From Bacteroidota bacterium (lineage in GTDB: Bacteria; Bacteroidota; Ignavibacteria; SZUA-365), in contig JAGTUW010000265.1 in assembly GCA_018224345.1 (NCBI GenBank), positions 1 to 12,446 on the forward strand: a stretch of DNA of 12,446 bases, read 5' to 3'. The notes below the pieces were generated by a model. The model saw only the letters and a program-made list of their open reading frames with translations. It was not told the origin of the DNA and ran no database searches. How positions within the stretch are numbered: position 1 is the stretch's first letter; each line of letters begins with the position of its first letter. A program made the position numbers and the translations under genes. Shown here piece by piece: positions 1-7,658 of this stretch.

Positions 1-751
1 CGACCGGCAGTTCAATGACAGTGCCATCGGGCAATGCGACGAAGAGACCGAAGGCTTCACCGTTGGCGTTGGCTGCGGGAGCGAGGAAACCGGAAGCGAA
101 AACGAATCCCGCTCCGCCGCCGAGTCCACTCAGATCTGCCTGATAGGAGGCGACGATAGTGCTGTTGTCACCGGCAGGAGTGATGTCGAGAATGTAGTTG
201 CCTTCGGGAACGGAAAAATACGGCGTCATGTCACCATACGCGGCGTCATCGACGAGCGTGGCGACACCACGGGCGAGTACATCGACGGCCGGAGCATCGG
301 TGGCCCCATGCAGCACTTTCAGATCCACATCGCTGGCGCTGCTGCCGCTTTCGCGTCCGTCGTCGGCAGTAAGAATGGTAAAGGCGATATTCTTCATATC
401 GGGATTGGCTGCGAAGTTCGCAGGATTCAGCACGCCGTTTGCGACAGCGATATAGGTTTTACCGCTGTCAAGAGTGACATCGAAGGTGGCGAGGATGTCG
501 CCGGGGCCGGTACTGTTGCCCGGTGCGACTCCGATAGTCAGCTGCACTGCGGCCGGAACGTCGCTAAACGGCGTGGCGGCACGGAAAGCGAAGTCGTCGA
601 GCAGCAGGGCGCCATCCACATAAATGTCGACAACCGCGGCACCCGGGTCCGCTGCATTGTGAATCACCTGCAGGCGGGCAGTGTTTTGAGAATGTAAACT
701 CACTGGCACTAGAAGTGACAGGAGAAGAATTATTGACAAAAAGTGCTTCAT
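1..751 (-). CDS. Secreted DUF4397-domain protein, 3' end beyond window
   Basis: The reading frame stays open from an ATG at 751 to the left edge (250 codons), so the C-terminus is missing. Residues 1 to about 22 look like a Sec signal peptide: K at position 2, a leucine/isoleucine-rich core, then an SLHSQ-like cleavage region. Two DUF4397 units follow. The first starts near residue 26 (ARLQVIHNAADPGAAVVDIY) and the second near residue 142 (VDLKVLHGATDAPAVDV), each with the family's LxVxHxxxD pattern. The start is supported by AAGGAC on the minus strand at 758-763, six bases from the ATG. DUF4397 proteins are exported, of unknown function, and common in Bacteroidota/Ignavibacteriota, where many end in a type IX secretion sorting domain. 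Any such domain would lie outside the window. There is no evident functional link to the tryptophan genes. The family call is firm; the function is unknown. Confidence 0.88.
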   Translation of the reverse strand, partial: MKHFLSIILLLSLLVPVSLHSQNTARLQVIHNAADPGAAVVDIYVDGALLLDDFAFRAATPFSDVPAAVQLTIGVAPGNSTGPGDILATFDVTLDSGKTYIAVANGVLNPANFAANPDMKNIAFTILTADDGRESGSSASDVDLKVLHGATDAPAVDVLARGVATLVDDAAYGDMTPYFSVPEGNYILDITPAGDNSTIVASYQADLSGLGGGAGFVFASGFLAPAANANGEAFGLFVALPDGTVIELPV

Positions 752-1060
752 TAGTAGGTCCTTGAGAGTGTGTAAGGTGCTGAAATTTATAGCTGGTACA
801 ACAGTGTCCTGATGCACTGCGCTTGCGTGCATACTTGACTCACGAACGGTATCAGTGGGTCGTGGCGGGCGCCTCGGAAACTGGACAGTCTGACAACATG
901 CGCGGGTTATCTGCAAGTTCCCGCGAATGATAAAAAAGAAGAATCATCTTTAATAACGCACTCCAGGGCCCGTTGCCTCAAAATTTAGGATGAGATTTCC
1001 CTTTCAGCGTTCTTCTGCGTACTTTTCCATGAACGCGATCAACTATCGAAGACTCTGTGT
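752..1060. other. Divergent intergenic region with two small inverted repeats
   Basis: This is a 309-base spacer between the divergent DUF4397 gene and the glycosyltransferase gene, and it must contain both promoters. I see no convincing ORF. Two short perfect inverted repeats are visible: ATGCAC (812-817) with GTGCAT (827-832), and CGCGGG (901-906) with CCCGCG (920-925). On the minus strand, TAAATTTC (782-789) resembles the Bacteroidota -7 element TAnnTTTG, but no matching upstream TTG lies at the proper distance, so I do not call a promoter. An A/T-rich stretch at 929-958 lies between the second hairpin and the glycosyltransferase start. Confidence 0.5.
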
Positions 1061-2101
1061 ATGGCATTCGAAACCGAGCGAACTGAGCGCATTCTCATCA
1101 TTCGCCGCCACAACCATATTGGCGACATGCTTTGTTCACTGCCGCTGTATGCAGGTCTGCATCGGCGTTGGCCGGAAGCATCCAAGACCCTGCTTGCGAT
1201 ACCGACTCGCTATGATATCCCGCTGGCGGCACTGAATCCCTTTCTTGATCATGTCGTCTACTACAGGAAAGGGTCACTTATCAACATCATCAGGCAGCAT
1301 GTTGTGTTCCGTCGCATGGACTTCGATCTGACTATCGTTCCCTCTACGGTCGCAATATCCCGTACATCGCATATCACCGCCTACCTGACTGGTGCACCCC
1401 GCCGTATCGGTATTCGTTCGCTTGATGGAAAGCGTAATCGCTGGCATGTGTTTCTGAACATCACCAGCGATGTGTTCTGGAACGAACGAAGGATTCATCA
1501 GATGGATCGCAGCCGGGAAATAGCCGCGCTGGCGGGGTGTCCTTGGCCGGACAGTACACCTGACAGTGTGCGTCTTCCGGTCAGTGAAGAGGCGACAGGC
1601 AGAGCGGAGCAACTGCTTGCTTCTGTGGCGGATGGCAGGCCGCTCATCGGCGTGCATCCCGGAGCGGGTAAAGCGGAGAATATCTGGCCCACGGAACGTT
1701 TCGCCGAAGTAATGACAGAAATTGCCCGCGATACTGCGGCACATGTGGTGATTACCAGTGGACCGCTCGATGCGACGGAGACTGAAAGATTGCGCACACT
1801 TCTATTGAGTCGTGGGATAGATGCTCTCGTGATAGTTGAACGGGAGGTTCAGGTGCTTTCCGCTCTCTTTCGTCGCTTTTCTTTCTATCTGACAAATGAT
1901 GCCGGGATCATGCATATTGCTGCGTTCAGCGGTTGTCCGACAGTTTCACTCTTCGGGCCGACGCAATCCTGGGAATGGGCGCCACGCGGAGACAGCCATT
2001 TGTCGTTGCAGGCAGCGGACGGGGTGATCACCTCGATCGATATCGATACAGTCATCGCTGCCTGTCGCGATGTCCTGTACAGAGCCGCACAATCATTGTA
2101 A
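1061..2101 (+). CDS. Family-9 glycosyltransferase (LPS heptosyltransferase-like)
   Basis: This 346-residue protein has the two-Rossmann (GT-B) layout of ADP-heptose:LPS heptosyltransferases (GT9). The N-terminal domain opens with a strand and the RRHNHIGDML motif (residues 15-24). Its Asp22 matches the catalytic-base region of WaaC/WaaF. The C-terminal nucleotide-sugar domain shows HPGAGKAENIWP (199-210), the TNDAGIMHIAA segment (278-288) and LFGPT (297-301), all diagnostic of the family. Members work at the cytoplasmic face of the inner membrane and add heptose or related sugars to LPS core or surface glycans; the exact sugar cannot be told. No good Shine-Dalgarno precedes the ATG at 1061. 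It is still the first in-frame start, because the ATGs at 990 and 1029 are in another frame. The gene stands alone, converging on the methyltransferase at 2163. Confidence 0.9.
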   Translation: MAFETERTERILIIRRHNHIGDMLCSLPLYAGLHRRWPEASKTLLAIPTRYDIPLAALNPFLDHVVYYRKGSLINIIRQHVVFRRMDFDLTIVPSTVAISRTSHITAYLTGAPRRIGIRSLDGKRNRWHVFLNITSDVFWNERRIHQMDRSREIAALAGCPWPDSTPDSVRLPVSEEATGRAEQLLASVADGRPLIGVHPGAGKAENIWPTERFAEVMTEIARDTAAHVVITSGPLDATETERLRTLLLSRGIDALVIVEREVQVLSALFRRFSFYLTNDAGIMHIAAFSGCPTVSLFGPTQSWEWAPRGDSHLSLQAADGVITSIDIDTVIAACRDVLYRAAQSL

Positions 2102-2122
2102 GAACTTTGGTTTTTGCTGATA

Positions 2123-2137
2123 GCCGGGCTGCCCGGC
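2123..2137. terminator. GC hairpin between convergent genes, possible bidirectional terminator
   Basis: A perfect 6-bp stem, GCCGGG/CCCGGC, with a 3-base CTG loop sits in the 61-base gap between the stops of the glycosyltransferase (2101) and the methyltransferase (2163). The position suits termination of both transcripts. However, there is no T-run after the hairpin in either direction; the only T-run (2111-2115) lies before it on the plus strand. It is therefore not a canonical intrinsic terminator. Confidence 0.35.
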
Positions 2138-2162
2138 CAGTGCCGGTGCTTACCACACGCAG

Positions 2163-3587
2163 TCAGGTTCTGCCAAAGCGTGCCATGAAGAAGCCATCGG
2201 AGTCAAGTACGTCAGGAAAGAGAAGCAGATCGTGTGCATGTGGTGAATGAGATAGCGCGTGACGAAGTTCAGGCGCCAGCGGTGACGTGATGGACTGCGG
2301 AACGAATTCCGGATGTGCTTCAAGAAAACGATTCATGACAATATGATTTTCCCTCGGGAGCAGGGAACAGGTAGCATAGAGTAATGAACCTCCCGGACGC
2401 ACCGAACGCGCATTCCGGGCGAGAATTTTCTCCTGACTTACGGCGAGCCGCTCGACTGTCGCTTCCCGCATTCTCCATTTCAGGGCGGGATTGCGACGCA
2501 CTGTTCCGAACCCTGAACAGGGAGCGTCGACAAGCACAAAGTCAAACATCGAGGATTCTGTTCCGGGCGCGGTGATACCGGTTCGGATGCTGCGCAATGA
2601 CAGTCGCCTCGCGCGTTGTTCAAGACCGCGCAGTTTTCTGCGTTCAATATCCTGCGCGAAAATGCTGCCATTGTCTTCCATGTGATTGGCGAGTTGCATT
2701 GCCTTTCCACCCCCACCCGCACAGGCATCGAGCACCTGCCAGCCGGGTTCGACAGCACATGCAAGACCGATGAGCTGACTGCCGGCATCCTGAACTTCAA
2801 ACGCGCCGTCTCGATACCAGTGACTGTCGAGCAAGGCAACACGCTCCTTGAGGATGATCGCGTGTGCAAGCAATGGATGCGCCAGTACTGTGTATCCGGC
2901 CGCGTCCATCTCATCGATGAGGGAAGCTCTGTCTGCACGCAACGTATTGACACGCAACACAAGGGGGGCCGCGGAGCAGAGTGTCGCAGCTGCGCGTGCA
3001 ATATCCTTTACACCACAGGGTCGTTGCTGCTCCCGCCAACACCGCAGCACCCAATCGGGTAGCGACCAGCGCAGCGCGATAGCCTGACGAACGTCTATCT
3101 CCTCATCGAAGGGAAGAGCGGTCTCGTCGCCGTACTCAAGCATACGCGTTGCCTCGGCGTCGATCTCGGTCGCCTGTCGGAGTATCCGTTCCGCCGCAGC
3201 GCTGTCCCACCCGAAAAGGATTTCCCGTACAGCGTTATCAACGATATCGCTGTCGAGCTGTGAATGTGCGGGAAGGGTGAAAACCGGAGGGAAGTTCTGT
3301 ATCGAAAGAAGAAGTCCGGCAGAAATGATGACGCGGCTTTCTTCCGGCGAAGGACGCAGCGGTACAGGCCCTCTGTCAACAAACGCACTTGCACGAATGA
3401 AGCGCCAGTTTCGCAGTGCATGGAACGCTATGGCGGATACGAATTCCCGTTCATCTGTACGCATGCGTTTACGCTGGTGCAGGTACGTGGACGTGACTAC
3501 ACGGGGAGGTTGGGAAGTCTTCAATAAAATCCGCGCCAGTTCTGCTGCATGGTCGATCAGCGTTTTCGCGCGTGATGGAGATGACAC
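2163..3587 (-). CDS. RsmB/NOP-family RNA (cytosine-C5) methyltransferase
   Basis: The protein has 474 residues and starts at GTG 3587, only two bases after the TDO stop. The N-terminal part (about 1-180) is helical and NusB-like, as in RsmB. The C-terminal SAM methyltransferase domain shows the expected motifs in order: VQDAGSQLIG (265-274), the SAM-binding loop DACAGGGGK (287-295), DAPCSGFGT (354-362) and YATCSLLPREN (404-414). Cys357 and Cys407 are the two cysteines used by this family; the TC cysteine forms the covalent intermediate and the PC cysteine assists release. Members methylate C5 of cytosine, classically C967 of 16S rRNA. The length is somewhat above E. coli RsmB (429). The choice of GTG rests on the lack of any in-frame ATG before residue 42 and an AGGA about 10 bases upstream. 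It is probably co-transcribed with TDO but is a housekeeping rRNA enzyme. The exact rRNA target is uncertain. Confidence 0.88.
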   Translation of the reverse strand: MSSPSRAKTLIDHAAELARILLKTSQPPRVVTSTYLHQRKRMRTDEREFVSAIAFHALRNWRFIRASAFVDRGPVPLRPSPEESRVIISAGLLLSIQNFPPVFTLPAHSQLDSDIVDNAVREILFGWDSAAAERILRQATEIDAEATRMLEYGDETALPFDEEIDVRQAIALRWSLPDWVLRCWREQQRPCGVKDIARAAATLCSAAPLVLRVNTLRADRASLIDEMDAAGYTVLAHPLLAHAIILKERVALLDSHWYRDGAFEVQDAGSQLIGLACAVEPGWQVLDACAGGGGKAMQLANHMEDNGSIFAQDIERRKLRGLEQRARRLSLRSIRTGITAPGTESSMFDFVLVDAPCSGFGTVRRNPALKWRMREATVERLAVSQEKILARNARSVRPGGSLLYATCSLLPRENHIVMNRFLEAHPEFVPQSITSPLAPELRHALSHSPHAHDLLLFPDVLDSDGFFMARFGRT

Positions 3588-3589
3588 GG

Positions 3590-4690
3590 TTACGCGTCCT
3601 GATTATTGTGAACAAAACCGAGTCGTGTCCGCAATGCGATGGGTAGCGCCGGCAATGCGGCACGCGGTATAAGAAAGGTAGATAAATTCGTCAGATCGGA
3701 AAAGATACGATGACGTTCGGCAGTGGATTTAAGGTAGTGATAGCCCGATGAGCCACCGGTACCGATTTTCGTACCGATCATGCGATGGACCATGAGTGCA
3801 TGGCGATATCGCCACGTTGCCATCAACTCATCAACGTCCACAAGAACAGCTATCAAACGGTAGGGCATTGCCAATATTGGTTGATCGCGATACAGAGAAA
3901 TAAACAATGCCGCGAGTGTCGCCTTGTGGGTGAGACGCCACTTTCCCTCCTTGCAGATTTCCTCATGTCGGGCAGGATTGAATATCGCTTCAAAATGAGT
4001 AATTGTTGCCTCGAGATCCCGGAGTTGCTCCTTCTTGTCCTCGGCGCTCAATGTCGGATTGTTCTCAATCACCGATCGGTCACGCGCCATCATCGCATGC
4101 ACTGCCGCACGATAGGAGTCCCAGAACCGGAAGCTGTCGCTTTCCAGAAACGGCGTACGCTCAAGCCAGTTCGTCAGTGCGTCGAAAAGGCTTTGTTGCT
4201 CTTCGGCTTCAATGAGAAGTTGCCGGTGTTCATCCGTGACCCGGCTGTGGTATGCCGAGTGATTATAGCGGAGGCGATCATCGGGACAGAGCCCGAGTCG
4301 TATCTCCAGAAGACGGAACTGTACACTCTGAAAACCGGATGCCGGAAACAGGTAATCACGAAAATCGAGAAAATCGAGTGGTGTCATTGTCTCGAGTATG
4401 CGTAATTGATCTATAAGCACGTTCTGAATTTCAGTGATGCGCTGCAGTCGGGTGACACAGACACCCACCTGTGCTTCATCGACCGGATCTTCGGAAAGCA
4501 ACGTAATGACGGAGTCGATCTCGAAGAGAATCTGTTTGAACCAGAGCTCGTAGGCCTGGTGTACGATGATGAAGAGCATCTCGTCATGCGCGGGTGCGCC
4601 ATACTCTTCGCTTTTCCTGTGTTGACTCGAGAGGAGAGTCTCAAGATGCAGATAGTCGGAATAGTAGAGTGTTGGATAAGGTCTCTCCAT
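3590..4690 (-). CDS. kynA: Tryptophan 2,3-dioxygenase
   Basis: This is a cytoplasmic haem enzyme that opens the indole ring of L-Trp with O2 to give N-formylkynurenine, the first pathway step. All family blocks are present in 366 residues: HDEMLFIIVHQAYELWFKQI (35-54, distal His44), the TMTPLDFLDFRDYLFPASGF stretch (101-120, Arg111 binding the substrate carboxylate), WRYRHALMVHRMIG (293-306) with His297 as proximal haem ligand, and GTGGSSGYHYL (310-320) for substrate binding. Phe107 stands where Xanthomonas TDO has Tyr113, as in human TDO, and the block around the haem histidine is strikingly like animal TDO. The ATG at 4690 has AAAGGA 13 bases upstream. A 153-base gap separates it from KMO, so it may have its own promoter. 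The stop lies two bases before the methyltransferase start. Confidence 0.96.
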   Translation of the reverse strand: MERPYPTLYYSDYLHLETLLSSQHRKSEEYGAPAHDEMLFIIVHQAYELWFKQILFEIDSVITLLSEDPVDEAQVGVCVTRLQRITEIQNVLIDQLRILETMTPLDFLDFRDYLFPASGFQSVQFRLLEIRLGLCPDDRLRYNHSAYHSRVTDEHRQLLIEAEEQQSLFDALTNWLERTPFLESDSFRFWDSYRAAVHAMMARDRSVIENNPTLSAEDKKEQLRDLEATITHFEAIFNPARHEEICKEGKWRLTHKATLAALFISLYRDQPILAMPYRLIAVLVDVDELMATWRYRHALMVHRMIGTKIGTGGSSGYHYLKSTAERHRIFSDLTNLSTFLIPRAALPALPIALRTRLGFVHNNQDA

Positions 4691-4843
4691 AGATGGGTTT
4701 GTATCCTTTCAGAAACATGTATGTGAATAGAGTGATCTGTATACATTTCATTTTGCTTTCCAGCAACACGTACATAAGCGGAAGAACCATCACCTCCAGA
4801 ACAACCTGCTGAGGAAAAAAACGCGATTCGCTCCCGGAATATC
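4691..4843 (-). promoter_or_regulatory. KMO-TDO intergenic gap with candidate internal promoter
   Basis: This is the widest gap inside the catabolic gene train. On the minus strand, TTGCTG (plus positions 4761-4766) and TATACA (4738-4743) are 17 bases apart, a fair sigma70-like pair that would start transcription about 40 bases before the TDO ATG. The -35-like hexamer lies within a short inverted repeat TTGCT-N4-AGCAA (4753-4766), a possible operator. The matches to consensus are partial (about 3/6 and 4/6), and a Bacteroidota-type sigma may not use this pattern. A seven-T run follows the KMO stop on the minus strand (4815-4821) without a proper stem before it. Confidence 0.3.
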
Positions 4844-6271
4844 TTATCGTGGAGTGCGAGACGGTGGATTCGGCGGGTCTGCCGTTGCCTCATGCTCAGG
4901 GACTGCTTCCCCGGAATAGGGGCGCAAGCGTTCTCTGAGCAGACGGCCTGCCAAAGCGTAATCGACCTGTTCAGCAGAAGAAATCCCGACGGCCAGAGTC
5001 CGAAGAATATCAGTTTGAATGATTCCACGACGCAGTGCCACGGCGTAGGGGGTGCGATGGAAGGTCACCATGGAATACTTCGGGATAAAATACTCCGGGA
5101 ATCTTCGTTCCAGTTCCAGTCCGATCTGTTTGGTCAGGAGGAATTGCGGATCGGCGACATGGTCCCGCATTTCCACGAAGTTCTCCAGGGCCAGGTCAGC
5201 GATCGCATCGGCATTGACTTTCCTCCGTTTTTCCCATATCCGGAAGATGCGTGTCCAGTCGTAGCCGTATTCATCGAGACAGTCATTGAGTACCGTGCAA
5301 TCCTCGAAGGCACAGTTCATCCCCTGTCCGAAAAACGGTACGATCGCATGGCAGGCATCGCCGAGCAGGGCGATACTTCCATCGAGGTGCCACGGGAAGC
5401 AACGGATCGTTCCGAGTATGCCGACAGGATTGGTGAGAAAGTCTTTCTCCAGTGTGGGCATCAATGCCGAGGCATCGGGAAACTCACTGTCGAAGAATGA
5501 TCGAATACTGTCGGCTGTATTCAAAGAGGAAAATCCCGGTGTGCCCTCGTGCCGCAGAAAAAGGGTGCAGGTAAAACTCGCGTCAGGATTCGGGAGGGCA
5601 ATGAGCATAAACGATTTTCGGGGCCATATATGCAATGCATGTGGGTCCAGCGCAAAGCCCCCGGCCTCCGATGCAGGAATGGTCAGTTCCTTGTAGCCAT
5701 GTTCGAGCAATTCACTTGACACTTTGACGAGCCCGTGTTGTTCCATGGACGTGCGTACAGCAGAACCGGCACCGTCAGTGGCGACGACGGGTTGTCCGCT
5801 GATGGAATGGGATTTCCCCGTGCGTTCATCAGTGACACGTAATTGATGCTTCGTAGTATCGATGCCGTCGCAACGCATTTGAAAATGCAGACGTACGTTG
5901 CTGTGCGCTTCCGCAAGGTCAATGAGTTTGCGGTTGAGCTCTCCGCGGGATACCGAGTAAATGACTTCACTGTCGTCCTTTCCATAACGCTGAAACGTCA
6001 GCGTTCCGTCGGTCGCATGGATCAAGCGCCCACGCATGGGAATGGCCATGTCCATGATCGCATCGAGCAGACCGACCTCCCGGAGCGCATGAATGCCCCG
6101 TTTGGAAAGCGCAAGGTTGATGGATCGCCCGGCAGTGGTGGAGGATTGACGCATGTCGGGGCGATGTTCATAGACATCGACGGAAAGCCCGCGTTTTGCG
6201 AAATACACTGCGAGGACAGAGCCGGCAAGACCTGCTCCTACAATTGTAATCTTCGTGTGTTGTTTCGTCAT
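4844..6271 (-). CDS. kmo: Kynurenine 3-monooxygenase
   Basis: This FAD/NADPH flavoprotein hydroxylates L-kynurenine to 3-hydroxykynurenine. The 475 residues match bacterial KMO in size and order. The dinucleotide-binding motif ITIVGAGLAGS lies at 8-18. The KMO-specific GRSINLALSKRG block is at 48-59, followed by MRGRLIH with the substrate-binding arginine region (79-85) and YSVSRGELNRKL (105-116). VATDGAGSAVR is at 163-173, and the second FAD motif GDACHAIVPFFGQGMNCAFED at 304-324. The C-terminal 30 residues are Pro/Glu-rich and probably disordered. There is no obvious C-terminal membrane anchor like that of mitochondrial KMO. I chose the ATG at 6271, which leaves 30 bases after kynureninase. 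An in-frame TTG at 6280 is possible, but neither has a well-spaced Shine-Dalgarno. The start is therefore less sure than the identity. Confidence 0.95.
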   Translation of the reverse strand: MTKQHTKITIVGAGLAGSVLAVYFAKRGLSVDVYEHRPDMRQSSTTAGRSINLALSKRGIHALREVGLLDAIMDMAIPMRGRLIHATDGTLTFQRYGKDDSEVIYSVSRGELNRKLIDLAEAHSNVRLHFQMRCDGIDTTKHQLRVTDERTGKSHSISGQPVVATDGAGSAVRTSMEQHGLVKVSSELLEHGYKELTIPASEAGGFALDPHALHIWPRKSFMLIALPNPDASFTCTLFLRHEGTPGFSSLNTADSIRSFFDSEFPDASALMPTLEKDFLTNPVGILGTIRCFPWHLDGSIALLGDACHAIVPFFGQGMNCAFEDCTVLNDCLDEYGYDWTRIFRIWEKRRKVNADAIADLALENFVEMRDHVADPQFLLTKQIGLELERRFPEYFIPKYSMVTFHRTPYAVALRRGIIQTDILRTLAVGISSAEQVDYALAGRLLRERLRPYSGEAVPEHEATADPPNPPSRTPR

Positions 6272-6301
6272 AACTCTCAATTTGAAAGGAAAGGGTGATC
6301 G

Positions 6302-7645
6302 TCAGACAGTCGCTGCAAAATACCCGTTAAACAAATCCGCGAACCTCCATGCATCATCGAAACTATTGTACAGCGGGGCCGGTGCGATACGAATGACGTC
6401 GGGCTCGCGCCAATCGCAGATGACATCCCGTGAAGAGAGATAATCGAAAAAATGACGGCCGTAGGTTGGAACGCGCAGTGAGAGCTGACTGCCGCGCCGC
6501 TCTTTGATCTTCGGGGTGATCAGATCCCAATGCGGTGACGGTTGCGTATGGAGGAGAAATTCCAGGTAGCCGGTCAGAAGCTCACTTTTTTTGCGTATCG
6601 CTCTCATGCCTGCCCGCTCGAACAGATCAAGTGATGCACGAAGTGCTGCCAGCGGAAGAATCGCAGGATTGCTCAATTGCCATCCATCCGCCCCGGGCAT
6701 CGGCATGAATTGTTCGGGCATCTCGAATCGCGTTGCTTTGTCATGGCCCCACCAGCCTGCGAAGCGTGGCAATCCCTGTTGCTGGTCATGCCGCTCATGC
6801 ACGAAGCAACCGGCAGTACTCCCGGGGCCGGCATTCAGATACTTGTAGGAACACCATGCAGCAAAATCAACATTCCAGTCATGAAGTTGCAGCGGGACAT
6901 TCCCCGCCGCATGGGCACAGTCGAGTCCCACTACTATCCCGGCGTCCCGCGCGGCCGCGGTTATTTCGGGAATGTCGAAATATTCTCCGTTGTAATAATT
7001 GACTGCACCGAGCAGCAGCAGTGCAGCATCGTCACGATGGTGGTGGATGGTTTCGATCACTGTTTCCGTGGTGAAGTTCCTGCCATCGTGCATGGGGATT
7101 TCAATGACGCCTGTCCTGGCATCATAGCCGTGCGCATGAAGTTGCGAAGCGGCAGCGTAACGATCCGAGGGGAAGGCATGCTGTTCGAGAATGATGCGAT
7201 GACGTGAGGCTGTCGGCCGGTAAAAAGATACCATCAACAGATGCAGGTTGACAGTGAGCGTATTCATGACGGTCACTTCCGAGGGGTGCGCGCCGACGAT
7301 CTCCGCGACCTGGCCGGAGAGCAGCTCGGGATATGTCATCCATGGATGTCTGGCATGTGCATGCCCCCGTACGCCGAGCCGCGCCCAGTCGTCCAGTTCC
7401 TCTTCGATGAAACGACGGGTCATGATGGGTTGCAATCCGAGCGAATTTCCACAGAAATACACTGTGTCCTTCCCTTCAGCGGTCTTGGGTATGTGGAATT
7501 GCCCGCGAAAGCCGCGAAGCGGATCGGTTGCGTCCATCCTTGCGGCAAATTCCCGCTCACCCCGGAATTGCTGCTGTACCGAGGCTTCAGGATCAGGTGA
7601 CCGCTCAGACGGGTGTGCCCCGGTATCGATGTCGGATATGCTCAT
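6302..7645 (-). CDS. kynU: Kynureninase
   Basis: This PLP-dependent hydrolase cleaves 3-hydroxykynurenine (and kynurenine) to 3-hydroxyanthranilate (or anthranilate) and alanine. Its 447 residues form a fold-type I aminotransferase-like protein. The substrate loop FCGNSLGLQP is at 64-73, and VTVMNTLTVNLHLL at 124-137. GLDCAHAAGNVPL at 240-252 carries Asp242, which binds the PLP pyridine nitrogen. WCSYKYLNAGPGS at 264-276 carries the PLP Schiff-base lysine Lys268. The C-terminal segment RGSQLSLR (384-391) is also typical. The ATG at 7645 is preferred because GGAG (plus 7652-7655) stands six bases upstream. An upstream in-frame start at 7771 would add 42 residues and overlap the formamidase deeply. 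The gene lies 13 bases after the formamidase, consistent with one transcript. Confidence 0.96.
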   Translation of the reverse strand: MSISDIDTGAHPSERSPDPEASVQQQFRGEREFAARMDATDPLRGFRGQFHIPKTAEGKDTVYFCGNSLGLQPIMTRRFIEEELDDWARLGVRGHAHARHPWMTYPELLSGQVAEIVGAHPSEVTVMNTLTVNLHLLMVSFYRPTASRHRIILEQHAFPSDRYAAASQLHAHGYDARTGVIEIPMHDGRNFTTETVIETIHHHRDDAALLLLGAVNYYNGEYFDIPEITAAARDAGIVVGLDCAHAAGNVPLQLHDWNVDFAAWCSYKYLNAGPGSTAGCFVHERHDQQQGLPRFAGWWGHDKATRFEMPEQFMPMPGADGWQLSNPAILPLAALRASLDLFERAGMRAIRKKSELLTGYLEFLLHTQPSPHWDLITPKIKERRGSQLSLRVPTYGRHFFDYLSSRDVICDWREPDVIRIAPAPLYNSFDDAWRFADLFNGYFAATV

Positions 7646-7658
7646 ATCAGACTCCGTG

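Noticed and set aside
3785..4405. 206-codon open frame on the plus strand inside TDO
   Set aside because: It is antisense to a gene with all TDO motifs, and its translation resembles no protein family I recognise.
4815..4843. Intrinsic terminator after KMO, from the seven-T run on the minus strand
   Set aside because: Only a 3-4 bp stem can be drawn and it does not abut the T-run, so termination is not supported.
4892..5500. 202-codon open frame on the plus strand inside KMO
   Set aside because: It is antisense to KMO, whose FAD motifs and length are intact. No domain is seen in the antisense product.
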